The notes under the pieces were generated by a model. That model was not told the origin of the DNA. It saw nothing but the letters and a program-made list of their open reading frames with translations, and did no database searches. A stretch of 64,000 nucleotides of DNA. Source: an uncultured Thermoguttaceae bacterium. Its GTDB lineage: Bacteria; Planctomycetota; Planctomycetia; Pirellulales; Thermoguttaceae. Location of the stretch: assembly GCA_938084835.1 (NCBI GenBank), contig CALKER010000020.1:1-64000 (forward strand), read 5' to 3'. Shown here piece by piece: positions 1-8,900 of the stretch. Both the position numbers and the translations under genes were made by a program. Positions within the stretch are counted from its first letter, which is position 1. Each line of letters begins with the position of its first letter.

Positions 1-872
1 ACGTCGTGGATCGCGTGCCCCGCCACAATTCTCGCCACTAGGGGGTTGATCGCCGCGATGGCCGAGAGGGCGGTTCTGCGAAGACAGTGAAAACCATAGA
101 GCTCGTTTGTCGGAAGGCCCACCCTTGCAGCGATCCGACGCCGCCAGCGCTGCAGGCTGATCATCGCGCCGGCCCAGGGAAAGATCGGCCCGGCCGCCCG
201 CCGAATACCGTCCACGGCCCGCCTTGCTGGCGAATTCAGATAGTACCGCCGTCCAATGTCGCCCCGCTTCGTGGCCTCCGGAGGCACATTGATCCAGTCG
301 CCATCTACCCATTCCCAGCGGACACTTAAGGCCGTCCCGATCCGCCAGGCGGTGTTGTACAAGACGATGATCAAAGCCCGCCACCAAACACCGGATGGAA
401 TGGGATGGGTTAGAGGTGTTTGAAAGAACGAAGCCCCTTCGACCAACGACCGCACTTGGTCCCGCGAAAATGTCGTCACTGGCCGCTGCGCAGGCCGCGG
501 GGCTTCGATGACGGGGATTTCCCGTAACAGGCCGATCCCCCGCGTTGTTTTCGGGCCTAGCAGTCTGAGGATGGACTTGAGTTGTCGCAGGTGTTTGCGG
601 ACCGTGTTTCGGGATAGTGTTGTGCCTGGGCGTTTCCCAGGGCGGCGCAGCAATTCTGCCGCAAAATAGGCTATCACCTTTTCGTCGATTTCCGTAATCG
701 GTGGATCTCTGGTGATTTGCGCCCAAAGGTTGAGCGTTGAGCAATACTCCGCCAGTGTTTTGGAGTCCCAGAATGGCCGCCGGGGAAGAACTTCCCGCTC
801 GAAGGCCTCGGAAAGGGTAAACTGCCGCTGCTGCCGGGCGCCATCCGGCCAGAAGAGCCTTAAATGTGTCAT
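1..872 (-). CDS. Tyrosine recombinase / phage-type integrase (3' end beyond left edge)
   Basis: Site-specific recombinase of the lambda-integrase superfamily, probably mobilising the element whose end lies here. Reading leftward from ATG at 872-870, the frame is open for 290 codons to the window edge. Residues about 20-110 look like the helical core-binding domain. The catalytic domain shows Arg177 in AWRIGTALSVRW, a likely Lys202, His262-x-x-Arg265 in FHCLRRT and His286 in AGHAIHD. The nucleophilic Tyr would lie just past the edge. The start overlaps the stop of a small upstream ORF by ATGA. Its promoter candidate is at 1120-1148, followed by an excisionase-like gene and tRNA-Glu. The family call is firm; the host element is not visible. 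Confidence 0.88.
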   Translation of the reverse strand, partial: MTHLRLFWPDGARQQRQFTLSEAFEREVLPRRPFWDSKTLAEYCSTLNLWAQITRDPPITEIDEKVIAYFAAELLRRPGKRPGTTLSRNTVRKHLRQLKSILRLLGPKTTRGIGLLREIPVIEAPRPAQRPVTTFSRDQVRSLVEGASFFQTPLTHPIPSGVWWRALIIVLYNTAWRIGTALSVRWEWVDGDWINVPPEATKRGDIGRRYYLNSPARRAVDGIRRAAGPIFPWAGAMISLQRWRRRIAARVGLPTNELYGFHCLRRTALSAIAAINPLVARIVAGHAIHD

Positions 873-1027
873 TGGTGCGTCTCCATGGGTGCCAGGCGGC
901 CTCTCGGGCCGCCCTGCCCCCGGAGGACCGCGGAATCACGACAAGACTTCCCCTGTTGAAAGCATGCCATATTCCGCGCAAAAAGAGCGCATGGGAGCCG
1001 CGCATAGCGACACTCCACGATCCTCAT
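869..1027 (-). CDS. Small leader ORF coupled to the integrase
   Basis: A 52-codon ORF on the minus strand that begins MRIVECRYAR and ends with a TGA overlapping the integrase ATG as ATGA, the usual signature of translational coupling. It fills most of the roughly 240-nt leader between the predicted promoter (1120-1148) and the integrase. It is Arg-rich (9 of 52) with four Cys. I recognise no family and see no Shine-Dalgarno upstream. It could be a translated attenuator, a small accessory protein, or chance. Confidence 0.33.
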   Translation of the reverse strand: MRIVECRYARLPCALFARNMACFQQGKSCRDSAVLRGQGGPRGRLAPMETHQ

Positions 1028-1119
1028 CGCGGGCTAGACGCCAAATCCTGTTTTAGGGCACCCGCTCAGTCGCCGCAGCGGCGGCTAAGAAAGGTGCCGA
1101 CGTTTTACTGACGCAATAA

Positions 1120-1148
1120 ATCCTACACCGCGGTGGAGAGTTTGTCAA
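1120..1148 (-). promoter_or_regulatory. Promoter A for the integrase transcript
   Basis: On the minus strand, TTGACA (1148-1143), a 17-bp spacer, and TAGGAT (1125-1120). The spacer contains CTCTCCACCGCG and a perfect 10-bp palindrome, CACCGCGGTG. The same spacer element recurs in promoter B at 1415-1443. Transcription would start near 1113. Confidence 0.55.
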
Positions 1149-1189
1149 TACCCTTCATGTAAAGAAATATGTTCTGATCCAGCCTGAAG

Positions 1190-1408
1190 TTACGACCTTT
1201 TAGCGGGAGGGCGTCCGACTTTGCGCGGTCTCTGCTGAAACTTTTTTAAATCTTCTTCCGAAATGAGCCAAAAAGTTCCCACTCGCTCGGCCTTTAGTTG
1301 TCTGGCCTTTATCCACTGCCACACACGCCAGCGAGTGACACCAGTAATTCGCGCAACTTCTTCGGTGGTGAAGTAGCGTGTCTGGTTAGCTTCAAGCATC
1401 CGGCTCAT
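1190..1408 (-). CDS. Excisionase-like helix-turn-helix DNA-binding protein
   Basis: A 72-aa protein of the MerR/excisionase winged-helix type. The HTH core FTTEEVARITGVTRWRVWQW covers about residues 14-33, and the wing includes KAERVGTFWLISEEDL. A basic tail, KVGRPPAKRS, follows. Such proteins act as recombination directionality factors or small repressors. It lies between the integrase (start 872) and tRNA-Glu on the same strand. The ATG at 1408 follows the -10 box of promoter B by 6 nt, so the mRNA is probably leaderless. An internal Met4 is an alternative start. A target promoter or operator role at the two repeats is inference. Confidence 0.82.
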   Translation of the reverse strand: MSRMLEANQTRYFTTEEVARITGVTRWRVWQWIKARQLKAERVGTFWLISEEDLKKFQQRPRKVGRPPAKRS

Positions 1409-1414
1409 ACCCTT

Positions 1415-1443
1415 ATTCTAAAACGCGGTGGAGAATTTGACAA
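1415..1443 (-). promoter_or_regulatory. Promoter B for the excisionase-like gene
   Basis: On the minus strand, TTGTCA (1443-1438), a 17-bp spacer with ATTCTCCACCGCG, and TAGAAT (1420-1415). It matches promoter A in spacing and spacer sequence. The predicted start site falls at or next to the ATG at 1408, which implies a leaderless transcript. Confidence 0.55.
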
Positions 1444-1524
1444 CAAAACAATGGCAGGTGTCAGTAGGCACGTCGGCACCGCCGAAGCCCCCCGGCCGTC
1501 GCCGAACCGGGCACCTGCCGCGGA

Positions 1525-1553
1525 GTGTTATCGGATGCATAGTCCGATAACAC
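1525..1553. repeat. 11-bp perfect inverted repeat beside the tRNA-Glu 3' end
   Basis: GTGTTATCGGA and TCCGATAACAC are separated by 7 nt (TGCATAG). The repeat begins 7 nt beyond the tRNA 3' end, on the integrase side. No T-run follows on either strand, so an intrinsic terminator is unlikely. A further 8-bp inverted pair, GGCAGGTG (1453-1460) and CACCTGCC (1512-1519), lies next to it. The position suggests recombinase or excisionase sites, but a tRNA-processing hairpin is possible. Confidence 0.6.
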
Positions 1554-1559
1554 CCCGAT

Positions 1560-1632
1560 TACCCCCTAGGGGATTCGAACCCCTGTTTTCGGACTGAGAA
1601 TCCGACGTCCTGGGCCTCTAGACGAAGGGGGC
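1560..1632 (-). tRNA. tRNA-Glu (anticodon CUC)
   Basis: A 73-nt cloverleaf on the minus strand. The acceptor begins GCCCCCT, the anticodon stem TCGGA/TCCGA closes a loop TTCTCAG with anticodon CUC, and the T-arm is AGGGG-TTCGAAT-CCCCT. The discriminator is A and CCA is not encoded. The first acceptor pair is G1:U72 instead of the usual G:C. The tRNA 3' end points at the excisionase and integrase genes, the classical arrangement when an integrative element uses a tRNA 3' end as its attachment site. Confidence 0.93.
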
Positions 1633-2050
1633 ATCACTCTAGAGAAAAACAAATTGGCGAGTTGACAACCCCGGAGGATTGTTGTTGATAACAGCCTCCC
1701 CGGTATAGACCTCTGCTAATGCATCAAATAGGACTATATGGGATGCTAAAATTCAACTAATGCAAATTAAAAGCTTTTTTGCTGGGTATAGGTACCGTGC
1801 CGTAGTACCCGGTCACGCGTAATAACGTCCACCACCGCATGCAGACGCTCGACGAAACAACTCCCAGTTAAACCCTACGGTCGGGAGGCAGACTCCTGAG
1901 CGGCGAACGCTTTCGGTGATTTCTTTCCGTATGGTCCACTCTCTGCTATTTGTAGTCGCGGACGAACTTCTGCAAATACTCAGGTAGTGCTCCCAATTTC
2001 AGTGCCCAAGTTAGGTAACGTCGGGCTTAACCCTTGTCGCGTTGCTTATT
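1633..2050. other. Gene-free spacer
   Basis: About 420 bp between tRNA-Glu and the Flp-like ORF. I see no ORF, RNA or strong repeat, only a short GGTAC/GTACC inverted pair near 1790-1810. Confidence 0.5.
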
Positions 2051-2695
2051 CTAGCCTCCCGGAAGCCTGCGGAGAAGACCTCCCCGCAAAGAAAACCACC
2101 CTAACAAAGTGCTTCCTAGGACGGGGTCCAGCTTTTCTGTGTTGCCGCTCCAGAGTCTGAGTACCTCCTGTCCGAACAAAACCGCGGCAACAAAGAGAAT
2201 CGCGATTATCAACCCCAGGAGCACCGAATACTCTACCGAAATAGCCCCACTTCGCCGAGCTCTCGGTCCTCTGCCTGAAAAATAGCTTGGCGCACACCCT
2301 TGGGGGCGGAGGCGTAATTCGCGCTGGAATCTCGCCTCCGAAGAAGCCAGCAGTACAGGCACTTTGAAGCGGCCCGGCACCGGTCGGGTACCCAGAAATA
2401 TCCCTACACTAGGGAGGAATGATTCCCCACAATCGGTCTCAGTTTGGAAGGGACTGTCGCGGGTTGAATTTGCCGCCGGTGGCTCGAGGAATGTCTCAAA
2501 GGAATCTCTGACATGTTCGCTACCCGAATCGTTAAGGGGAATCCAATTCTCAGGGACATGATACATCGCAAAACCCCTCGATTTACTAATGTTAGCCAAT
2601 TTTTGTTGCTTGGCCTTAACTACTAAAGGCATAACTACTAAAGGCATATATCCCCGGTCTGGATTGCGCCAACCCCCTGGAAAAAAGCCAGACAA
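2051..2695 (-). CDS. Flp/Fap-type pilin-like protein with long N-terminal region
   Basis: The C-terminal part contains RRSGAISVEYSVLLGLIIAI, a good match to Flp-type (type IVb, Tad) pilins: basic residues, Gly, then a Glu at +5 and a hydrophobic helix. Flp pilins are usually 50-70 aa, whereas this frame is 214 aa from ATG 2695. In-frame Met22 (2632) and Met44 (2566) are alternative starts. I see no normal start just before the pilin motif, so either the N-terminus is long or the true start is non-canonical. The first residues include a 5-residue duplication (MPLVV twice) from a 15-bp tandem repeat. No Tad assembly genes are nearby. Confidence 0.5.
   Translation of the reverse strand: MSGFFPGGWRNPDRGYMPLVVMPLVVKAKQQKLANISKSRGFAMYHVPENWIPLNDSGSEHVRDSFETFLEPPAANSTRDSPFQTETDCGESFLPSVGIFLGTRPVPGRFKVPVLLASSEARFQRELRLRPQGCAPSYFSGRGPRARRSGAISVEYSVLLGLIIAILFVAAVLFGQEVLRLWSGNTEKLDPVLGSTLLGWFSLRGGLLRRLPGG
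2618..2647. repeat. 15-bp perfect tandem duplication
   Basis: AACTACTAAAGGCAT occurs twice head to tail. It sits inside the N-terminal part of the Flp-like ORF and keeps the frame, adding five codons. Slippage is the simplest origin. Confidence 0.8.
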
Positions 2696-2775
2696 AATTG
2701 GTTTATCAACCTGCCCTCGTTAGGTCTTCAGTCGAGATCGAGTGTGGCCTCTGCGTTATTTCCAAGGAGATATCG

Positions 2776-2958
2776 ATGACATTGCCGAGAGATACTCACA
2801 GTCAGAAAAATCCCTTCAGACGACTAACGCCTGGCGGCTTAACGCGACTTTTGGATCAAGCGGCCTGGCGAATCCCCGGAGGAGAGCCGATTAGGTCCCC
2901 TTACGCCCGGCATCTGGCAACGGCTGTGGAGGTTGCCCGAAGGAGGCCTTCTACGTAA
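2776..2958 (+). CDS. Small hypothetical protein
   Basis: A 60-codon ORF beginning MTLPRDTHSQ. Its main support is a very good ribosome binding site, AAGGAG at 2764-2769, 6 nt before the ATG. The protein is basic and Arg-rich with no membrane segment. I recognise no family. It is divergent from the Flp-like ORF and about 190 bp upstream of the aminopeptidase. Confidence 0.4.
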   Translation: MTLPRDTHSQKNPFRRLTPGGLTRLLDQAAWRIPGGEPIRSPYARHLATAVEVARRRPST

Positions 2959-3144
2959 AAACATAGCTTTTTGTGGCGCCTTCTGGTGCAAGACGTAATA
3001 ACTTCATGATGAGTTAATGGGAGCATACTTCGCGAAAGTATGATGCGTTCACTTTGGGCAACCCAGAGTAGACAAGGTGTGGCCGAAAAACTGCTAAGCT
3101 CGATACGATTTCACAATTTTGGTCGCATGGGAAAGTGTTAACCG

Positions 3145-4287
3145 ATGGAAGATCCCCGACTCTACAAATTGGCCAAGGTGTTAGTGGATTACTCGACGGC
3201 GGTGCGGCCTGGCGAAGAGGTACGGATAGCTGGTTCGTTTGTCGCCCGGCCGTTGATGGTGGCAGTCTATCGGGCGGTGCTGGAAGCGGGCGCTCATCCT
3301 CTTGCGGACGTTTTCTTCGAGGATGGCGCTTGGCTGAAATTGGAATACGCTGGGGACGATCAGCTGCGATTCGAAGATCCCATTTCGCTGTACATGATCG
3401 AACGAATTAACGTGTCGATTACGCTTTTGGGGTCGGAAAACACTAGGGCTTTAAGCACATATGACCCGGCAAAGCAAGCGCTTTTAAACAAAGCTACCGA
3501 AAGGCGATTCCGTCGGCTCCTCGAGCGGGCGGCGAGGGGTGAGCTTCGCTGGGTGGTGACGCAGTTCCCCTGCCCGGCGGCAGCCCAAGATGCCCATATG
3601 TCGTTAAATGCCTATGAACGCTTTGTCTTTTCGGCAGGCATGCTTCACTTAGACGATCCGATTGCCTTTTGGCGGCGACTAAGCGAACAGCAGGAGCGCA
3701 TGGTGGATTTTCTCAGTCGGGTTCAGGAGCTTCGTTTTGTTACCCCTCAGGGGACGGATCTCCGGGTAATGGTCACGAACCGGCGCTGGATTAATTGCGA
3801 CGGCAAAGAGAATTTCCCCGACGGGGAAGTTTTCACTGGACCAGTGGAGGAGGCTACCGAAGGGACTTTTGTGGCAAGCTTTCCGGCAATCCATCAAGGC
3901 CGACAGGTGGATGGGATTCGGTTGAGGTTTCGGGACGGGCGGGTCGTAGAGGCCTCGGCCACTCGCGGTGAGGCCTTCCTCCATGCCATGCTCGATCAGG
4001 ACGAAGGCGCACGCTTCGTTGGGGAGATAGCTTTGGGGACTAATTATGGTGTGCGCCAGTATACTCAGAACACACTTTTTGATGAAAAAATAGGCGGAAC
4101 ATTCCATCTGGCCTTAGGGGCCGCCTATCCTGAAACCGGGGCAACCAATAAGTCGGCGCTCCACTGGGATTTGGTGTGTGATCTTCGTGAAGGTGGCCAA
4201 GTGTATGCCGATGGCCAGCTGATTGCTCACAACGGGCGTTTTCTCCACCCCAGCTGGCCGCAACCGGAAGGGCACATGCTTCCATAG
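3145..4287 (+). CDS. M29-family aminopeptidase
   Basis: A 380-aa cytoplasmic metallo-aminopeptidase of the M29 family (thermophilic aminopeptidase T/AmpS type), which removes N-terminal residues using two metal ions. The family region RWINCDGKENFPDGEVFTGP followed by VEEATEGTF gives metal-ligand Glu residues. Further ligands are in VGEIALGTN and in the C-terminal SALHWDLVCDL (His and Asp). Length matches the family (about 370-410 aa). It is a single gene facing the convergent isomerase-like gene at 4423. No signal peptide is seen. Confidence 0.9.
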   Translation: MEDPRLYKLAKVLVDYSTAVRPGEEVRIAGSFVARPLMVAVYRAVLEAGAHPLADVFFEDGAWLKLEYAGDDQLRFEDPISLYMIERINVSITLLGSENTRALSTYDPAKQALLNKATERRFRRLLERAARGELRWVVTQFPCPAAAQDAHMSLNAYERFVFSAGMLHLDDPIAFWRRLSEQQERMVDFLSRVQELRFVTPQGTDLRVMVTNRRWINCDGKENFPDGEVFTGPVEEATEGTFVASFPAIHQGRQVDGIRLRFRDGRVVEASATRGEAFLHAMLDQDEGARFVGEIALGTNYGVRQYTQNTLFDEKIGGTFHLALGAAYPETGATNKSALHWDLVCDLREGGQVYADGQLIAHNGRFLHPSWPQPEGHMLP

Positions 4288-4422
4288 AGTGACGGCGCCG
4301 CTTCACCGCTCGGTCTGATCCCCGAGGTCGCTGCCAACCAAGGGGACTAGAGACGGCCTGCGGTGGGTTTGGGATCCATGAACCGGAGTCAACACGTCGC
4401 CCTAAATCCGTCGTGCGAGAAA

Positions 4423-5205
4423 CTAGAGCCGGCGTAAGAACCCAATCGCCCGGCGAATTTCTTCGCAAGGGTCACATCCCGGCGGAGCGCTGACGCAAAA
4501 GTATCCGCGATAACTTGCTTCTTCAAGCTGGGCAAGCACTTCAAGCCAGTCAACGGCGCCAAGGCCGAGCGGCACGAGTTGGCCGCGATAATGAAGGAGA
4601 TCTCCCGCAGCGTCGGTGGCATGAACGTAAATAATACGGGGACCTAATAGGGCCGCGGCTTGTTCTGGGGAGTGCCCCGCAGCGCGTAAGGCCCCAGGAT
4701 TAAACGTAACACCGATGAGTCCTTCGGGCAAGCGGGCCAGAAGCCGCGCTAACCGTTCACCGGGTTCTGTACCGGTCTCTGCCCCCAGGATCGCTCCCGC
4801 GCGACCGCCGTATACTGCCAGGTCAGACAGCACGTCGAAAAGTAGTTTCCATCGCTCGCTTTTTTCGTCCTCGGGGACGCGTCCCACGTGCGTTACGACC
4901 ACTTGTGCGCCTAATTGATAGGCCATCTCCATCACGGCTTTGGTGGCGGCGATCCGACGGTCGAGTTCCTCAAGCGTGTCGAAGCCCAAGGGTTGGGGGA
5001 AGCGAACCGCCGCACAACGTAGCGCAAAATTCTCTAACCAATGACGAATTTCTCGAATGGCCGTTCGCGTCACCCGACCGGGGGCGAGGTCCCCGGTGGC
5101 CTCCAGCTCCACCGCATCGGCTCCGACCTCTCTAGCCACATGCAGGGCTTGGCGGAAGGGTTCGTCGAAGGCATTCAGATCCACCGCAATCGGAACAAGG
5201 GGCAC
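4423..5205 (-). CDS. Sugar phosphate isomerase/epimerase-like TIM barrel protein
   Basis: A 260-aa protein of the xylose isomerase-like TIM barrel (AP endonuclease family 2) superfamily. Typical strand ends include VELEATGDL, VVVTHVGRVP, ILGAETGTEPGE, GVTFNPG, YVHATDAAG and VPLGLGAVDW. The start is GTG 5205, fixed by a strong AAGGAGGT (5219-5212). The substrate cannot be read from the sequence; relatives isomerise or epimerise sugars and cyclitols. No signal peptide, so cytoplasmic. It converges on the M29 aminopeptidase. Confidence 0.82.
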   Translation of the reverse strand: MPLVPIAVDLNAFDEPFRQALHVAREVGADAVELEATGDLAPGRVTRTAIREIRHWLENFALRCAAVRFPQPLGFDTLEELDRRIAATKAVMEMAYQLGAQVVVTHVGRVPEDEKSERWKLLFDVLSDLAVYGGRAGAILGAETGTEPGERLARLLARLPEGLIGVTFNPGALRAAGHSPEQAAALLGPRIIYVHATDAAGDLLHYRGQLVPLGLGAVDWLEVLAQLEEASYRGYFCVSAPPGCDPCEEIRRAIGFLRRL

Positions 5206-5907
5206 AGCGGCACCTCCTTATTTCAAGAGCGTGGTTCTCCGAGGCTCGCGAGAACGAAAACACCTATCACCTATCCAAAGATTATCTATACAGAGGGATT
5301 CTGCGAAGTTGGGGCCACTCGTTCCGTCTCCCAATTGGCGCTTCCACAATTGTCATACTCCCTCGCATTAACGTGCTTCCCCCGAGGCCTCCGACTACGG
5401 TTGCGGACGTATCAGCGTATGACGTTACGTAGTCTGAGGGCACATGTGATAGGCGGCGGAGGTTAAGACCACCCAGGAGCGCTATTTGTTGAAGCACGAC
5501 TTTTTTAAAGATCCATACCCGGCTCTTCACATTTGGCGGGGAACCCGTCCAAGGTCGGCTGCAGAAGGTAGCGTTGGATTAGGGCGGAATGGTATTTCAT
5601 TGTGGCGAAATAGTAAGGGTGTTCCCCATTTGCAATGCCCAAGAGTTTTCAATCGGTGGTCAAAATCTCGGCTGTACCGGTCGGAATTCATCGATGGCAC
5701 TCTCGCTAAGCTGGGATGAGCCTTGGTTCAAAACTAATCAAAAGGCAAATTGACCAAAGAGGTCATTCGGCCGCAAAACACAGGCGCGATTACACGCGGA
5801 CGGGTTTGTTATTCTGTTTGATCATGGTTTAGCGATTTGGGAGCTCTGCTGGGGTGGCTCGCCGACATGTTTGCGGCATCAATTTGCCTCGGAGGTGAAA
5901 ATTCATA
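5206..5907. other. Gene-free spacer
   Basis: About 700 bp between a divergent pair, so it should hold promoters for both. I see no convincing ORF, RNA or repeat. Confidence 0.45.
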
Positions 5908-8900
5908 ATGATTGTTAAAGAAATAATATTTTCCATTAGTTTGGCGGTGATTTTCGCCGAAACAGCATCCAACTCCGGACCCAAAGTAGAGGTGGTCCCC
6001 ATGGGCACGGAGGGAGACAAGCCATCTTTCCTCAGCCTGCAACGCTTCACCTTGCAGGGACCGGGTTCGCAGCGATTCAGTGTGGTTGGTAAAACCCTTC
6101 TTAGCTATCCAACGACTACGATTTGGGATCGGGACCACGATTCCTGGCCCGACGGCTGGGTCCGCGAGCGAGGCCCTAATTTTCCGAGATTTCCTAAAGT
6201 TTATGTATATATGGAAGATTCCGTAAGCTCGGGTTTTGGCGGCAGCGGTGCCTCTCCAGCTGGTTCTCTGCTTCCAGAAAATCAAAATCGAGCATTTGAA
6301 GGGAGGATTTTGGGGAGTTCTCCAGGATTTGAAAGTGTCGATCTGTCACCAGACCATGTGACAGCGGAAAAAGAGAGCACCAGCCCCCGCCAGAGCCTGT
6401 GCATTGAGCCGGAAGGGGGAAACGTGGCGATCGCATACCGGATGCCCTGGATAGGGGGTTTCCAATACCTGCTTTATCTGCAAGTTCGGTCTCAAGAGTT
6501 TCGAGGGACTTTCTGGGCCGAGCTCTCCGTATTTCAGCCCGACCTCATTACGACCCCGGTAAGGGTGGCGCGTTATTTGTGCCTCCCCTGGGAGAGCGCC
6601 TCTTGGCGGGAACCGCCGAAAGACTTTCAGGGGTGGGCAGGTCGTACAGGCCCTGCTGCGTTCCTGAAGGAACCAGAAATTCGGCAGGAATCGGAGGGAT
6701 TCACTCAGGAGTCCGAACTACCCAGCCAAACGTCCGAATTGTGGGTAGCGCTTTCCCATGATGGTGTAGGTTCAGCAGAAAAGGGGTTCGAAGGGGAACT
6801 AATCGTCCGACTGATTGTAATTCCGGCAGGCAGGCATCTCCCTCGGGGGAAGATTTGGATTGACCGACTCGATTTGTGGCGGGTTCCGCACGTGAGGATT
6901 TCCCTCGGGCAGCAGTTGGGCTCCTTCCGGGCGGTCGATCAAATTGTGGGGAAGATGTCCCTCTGGTGGGAGGGTCCTGCGCCATCGGCCGAATTGGAGC
7001 TTAGGAATAGGAATGAAGAAAGCCGCTTAAGATTCTCCGTGCCCTTAACAAGGGTTTCTCAAATTTTGAAGGCTCAGCTTCGAGGCAAATCCACCTCGTC
7101 GGTTGATGATCGGAGGGCCGTGTTGCTGGCTTCAGGTGAAGTTTCGGGACGTGATTGGGGTAAGTCCTTATCCAACCCCCCTAATGGCGCATCACCACGT
7201 CCCACGCCGTCCGTAAAAGTTGACACTTCCGACGACAACTTCATTGCTGCCGACGATGTGTTCGGCCTGTACGAAGGGAAGTTTGAACTTCCAAAAGTTG
7301 ATCCCGGGTTTTATTGGCTCCGGGTTAAGCTAACCTCGAGCTTAAACGGGCTTTCCCACGAATACTGCCACGGAATTACTGTTCTGCCGGATGTGCTCTC
7401 GTCTTCCCAGGACAGTTCGGGTGTGAATCCGGGCTTTGTGGCGCTGGGGGAGATTGGCCATCGGCGGCACTTCGGCTGGAGCCTGCCTGAATGGCTTCCA
7501 TTGGTGTACGGTGCTCCGGCACTCGGCAAGGCGCTCACCTCCGGGGCGGAGCTTTTACGGTGGGAATGGTGGGATGACCCCCCATCGGTTTGGAATGACA
7601 CGACTCGGAAAATTGTAGGTCCGGTATCATTCCCTGCTGCGAGCTCGTCGTCCTTGGGGGAAGGGCTTCTCATCGTTAGGCCGCGAGCCGAGGTGAACGA
7701 CCTGCTTCGGCGGTGGTCAATAGACGAGCTTTTTTCGTTAGATCCGAATTTGGACCGCATTCGATGGATCCAATTGGGGGACGAGAAGCATCCGTGGGCA
7801 AGATCTTCCAAGGAGGCTCAAGGCGAACTTAATCGCTTGGGCCAGGCAGGAGCCCAGCCAGGAACGAAAATCCTTGTTCTCATGCCGTACGAGGAAACGA
7901 CCGGCCAATCTCATCTCCCCTCGGGAGCTGGTGCGGGTATGGCTCAGGAAGAGGCTCTGGCGATTATTCGCGATGCGGTAATGATGGCAATGGGTGTGGA
8001 GCCTGGCGAGCGCTTGCCGCCCACACAGGGGCCCCGCGATGGTCAAGGTGTGTCGCTCAAGGCAGCTTCGGTCTACCAACAACTTAGAATCGCCTCGGTC
8101 GAACTGCCTGCCCGCGGGGGCGATCCCACAAGGATCGCGGGAAGCTTGCTTCAAGGACTATGCCGGGCTGTTGCGGGGAATTGTCGGTGGTGTTTTATCA
8201 GGTTTACGGAGAGCAACTTTCACCAAGTTTTTGCGCCTCCGGGAATGCCGGGCGAACTGATAGCTCCCTGGCTGGTTGGAACCGAGCTTCTTCGCACCGC
8301 GGAATTTCTTCGGTCCCTCGACCTTGGCCACGGGGTGTCTGCCTTGCTATTCCGCCGGGGGGATGACGCCTTACTTGCCCTTTGGTCTGACCAGCCTAAG
8401 GAAGTACTGCTGGTCGTTCCGGAGGGCGGAAGCCTCATCAATGGGTGGGCTCAAGTGACCGCGCTTCCTCCCACGGGGGAGCCGATTGGTCTGCCGGTAG
8501 ATACGATGCCTGTTTTTCTTCTGACTGGCCACCTGTGGCCTTTCCTCTGGCAACACTTTGCCGGGTTTGAGCCGGGGGAGTTAAGGCCAGAGCCTGGCCG
8601 GTCGCAGAGGTTCACCGTGCATTTTCGCAACACAACCGATCTGAGCGTTGCCGGTGAGCTTCGAGTCCAACCGCCGCCTGGGTTTCGAATAATGCCGGAA
8701 AAATTTCACTTCGTCCTTGAGCCTAACGCGGTGTTCGCACAACCTGTGGAAATCGTAACGGCACCGCATGCGGTGGGGGGACTACAGCGTTTCCGTTGGG
8801 AATTTGCCTGGGAAAAACCAGTTTTGCGACGCCTCGTGGTGGTGCGAGATATTCCCCTGCGGTGGCCGGGGTTGATTGTCACCGCATACCTTCAGCAAGC

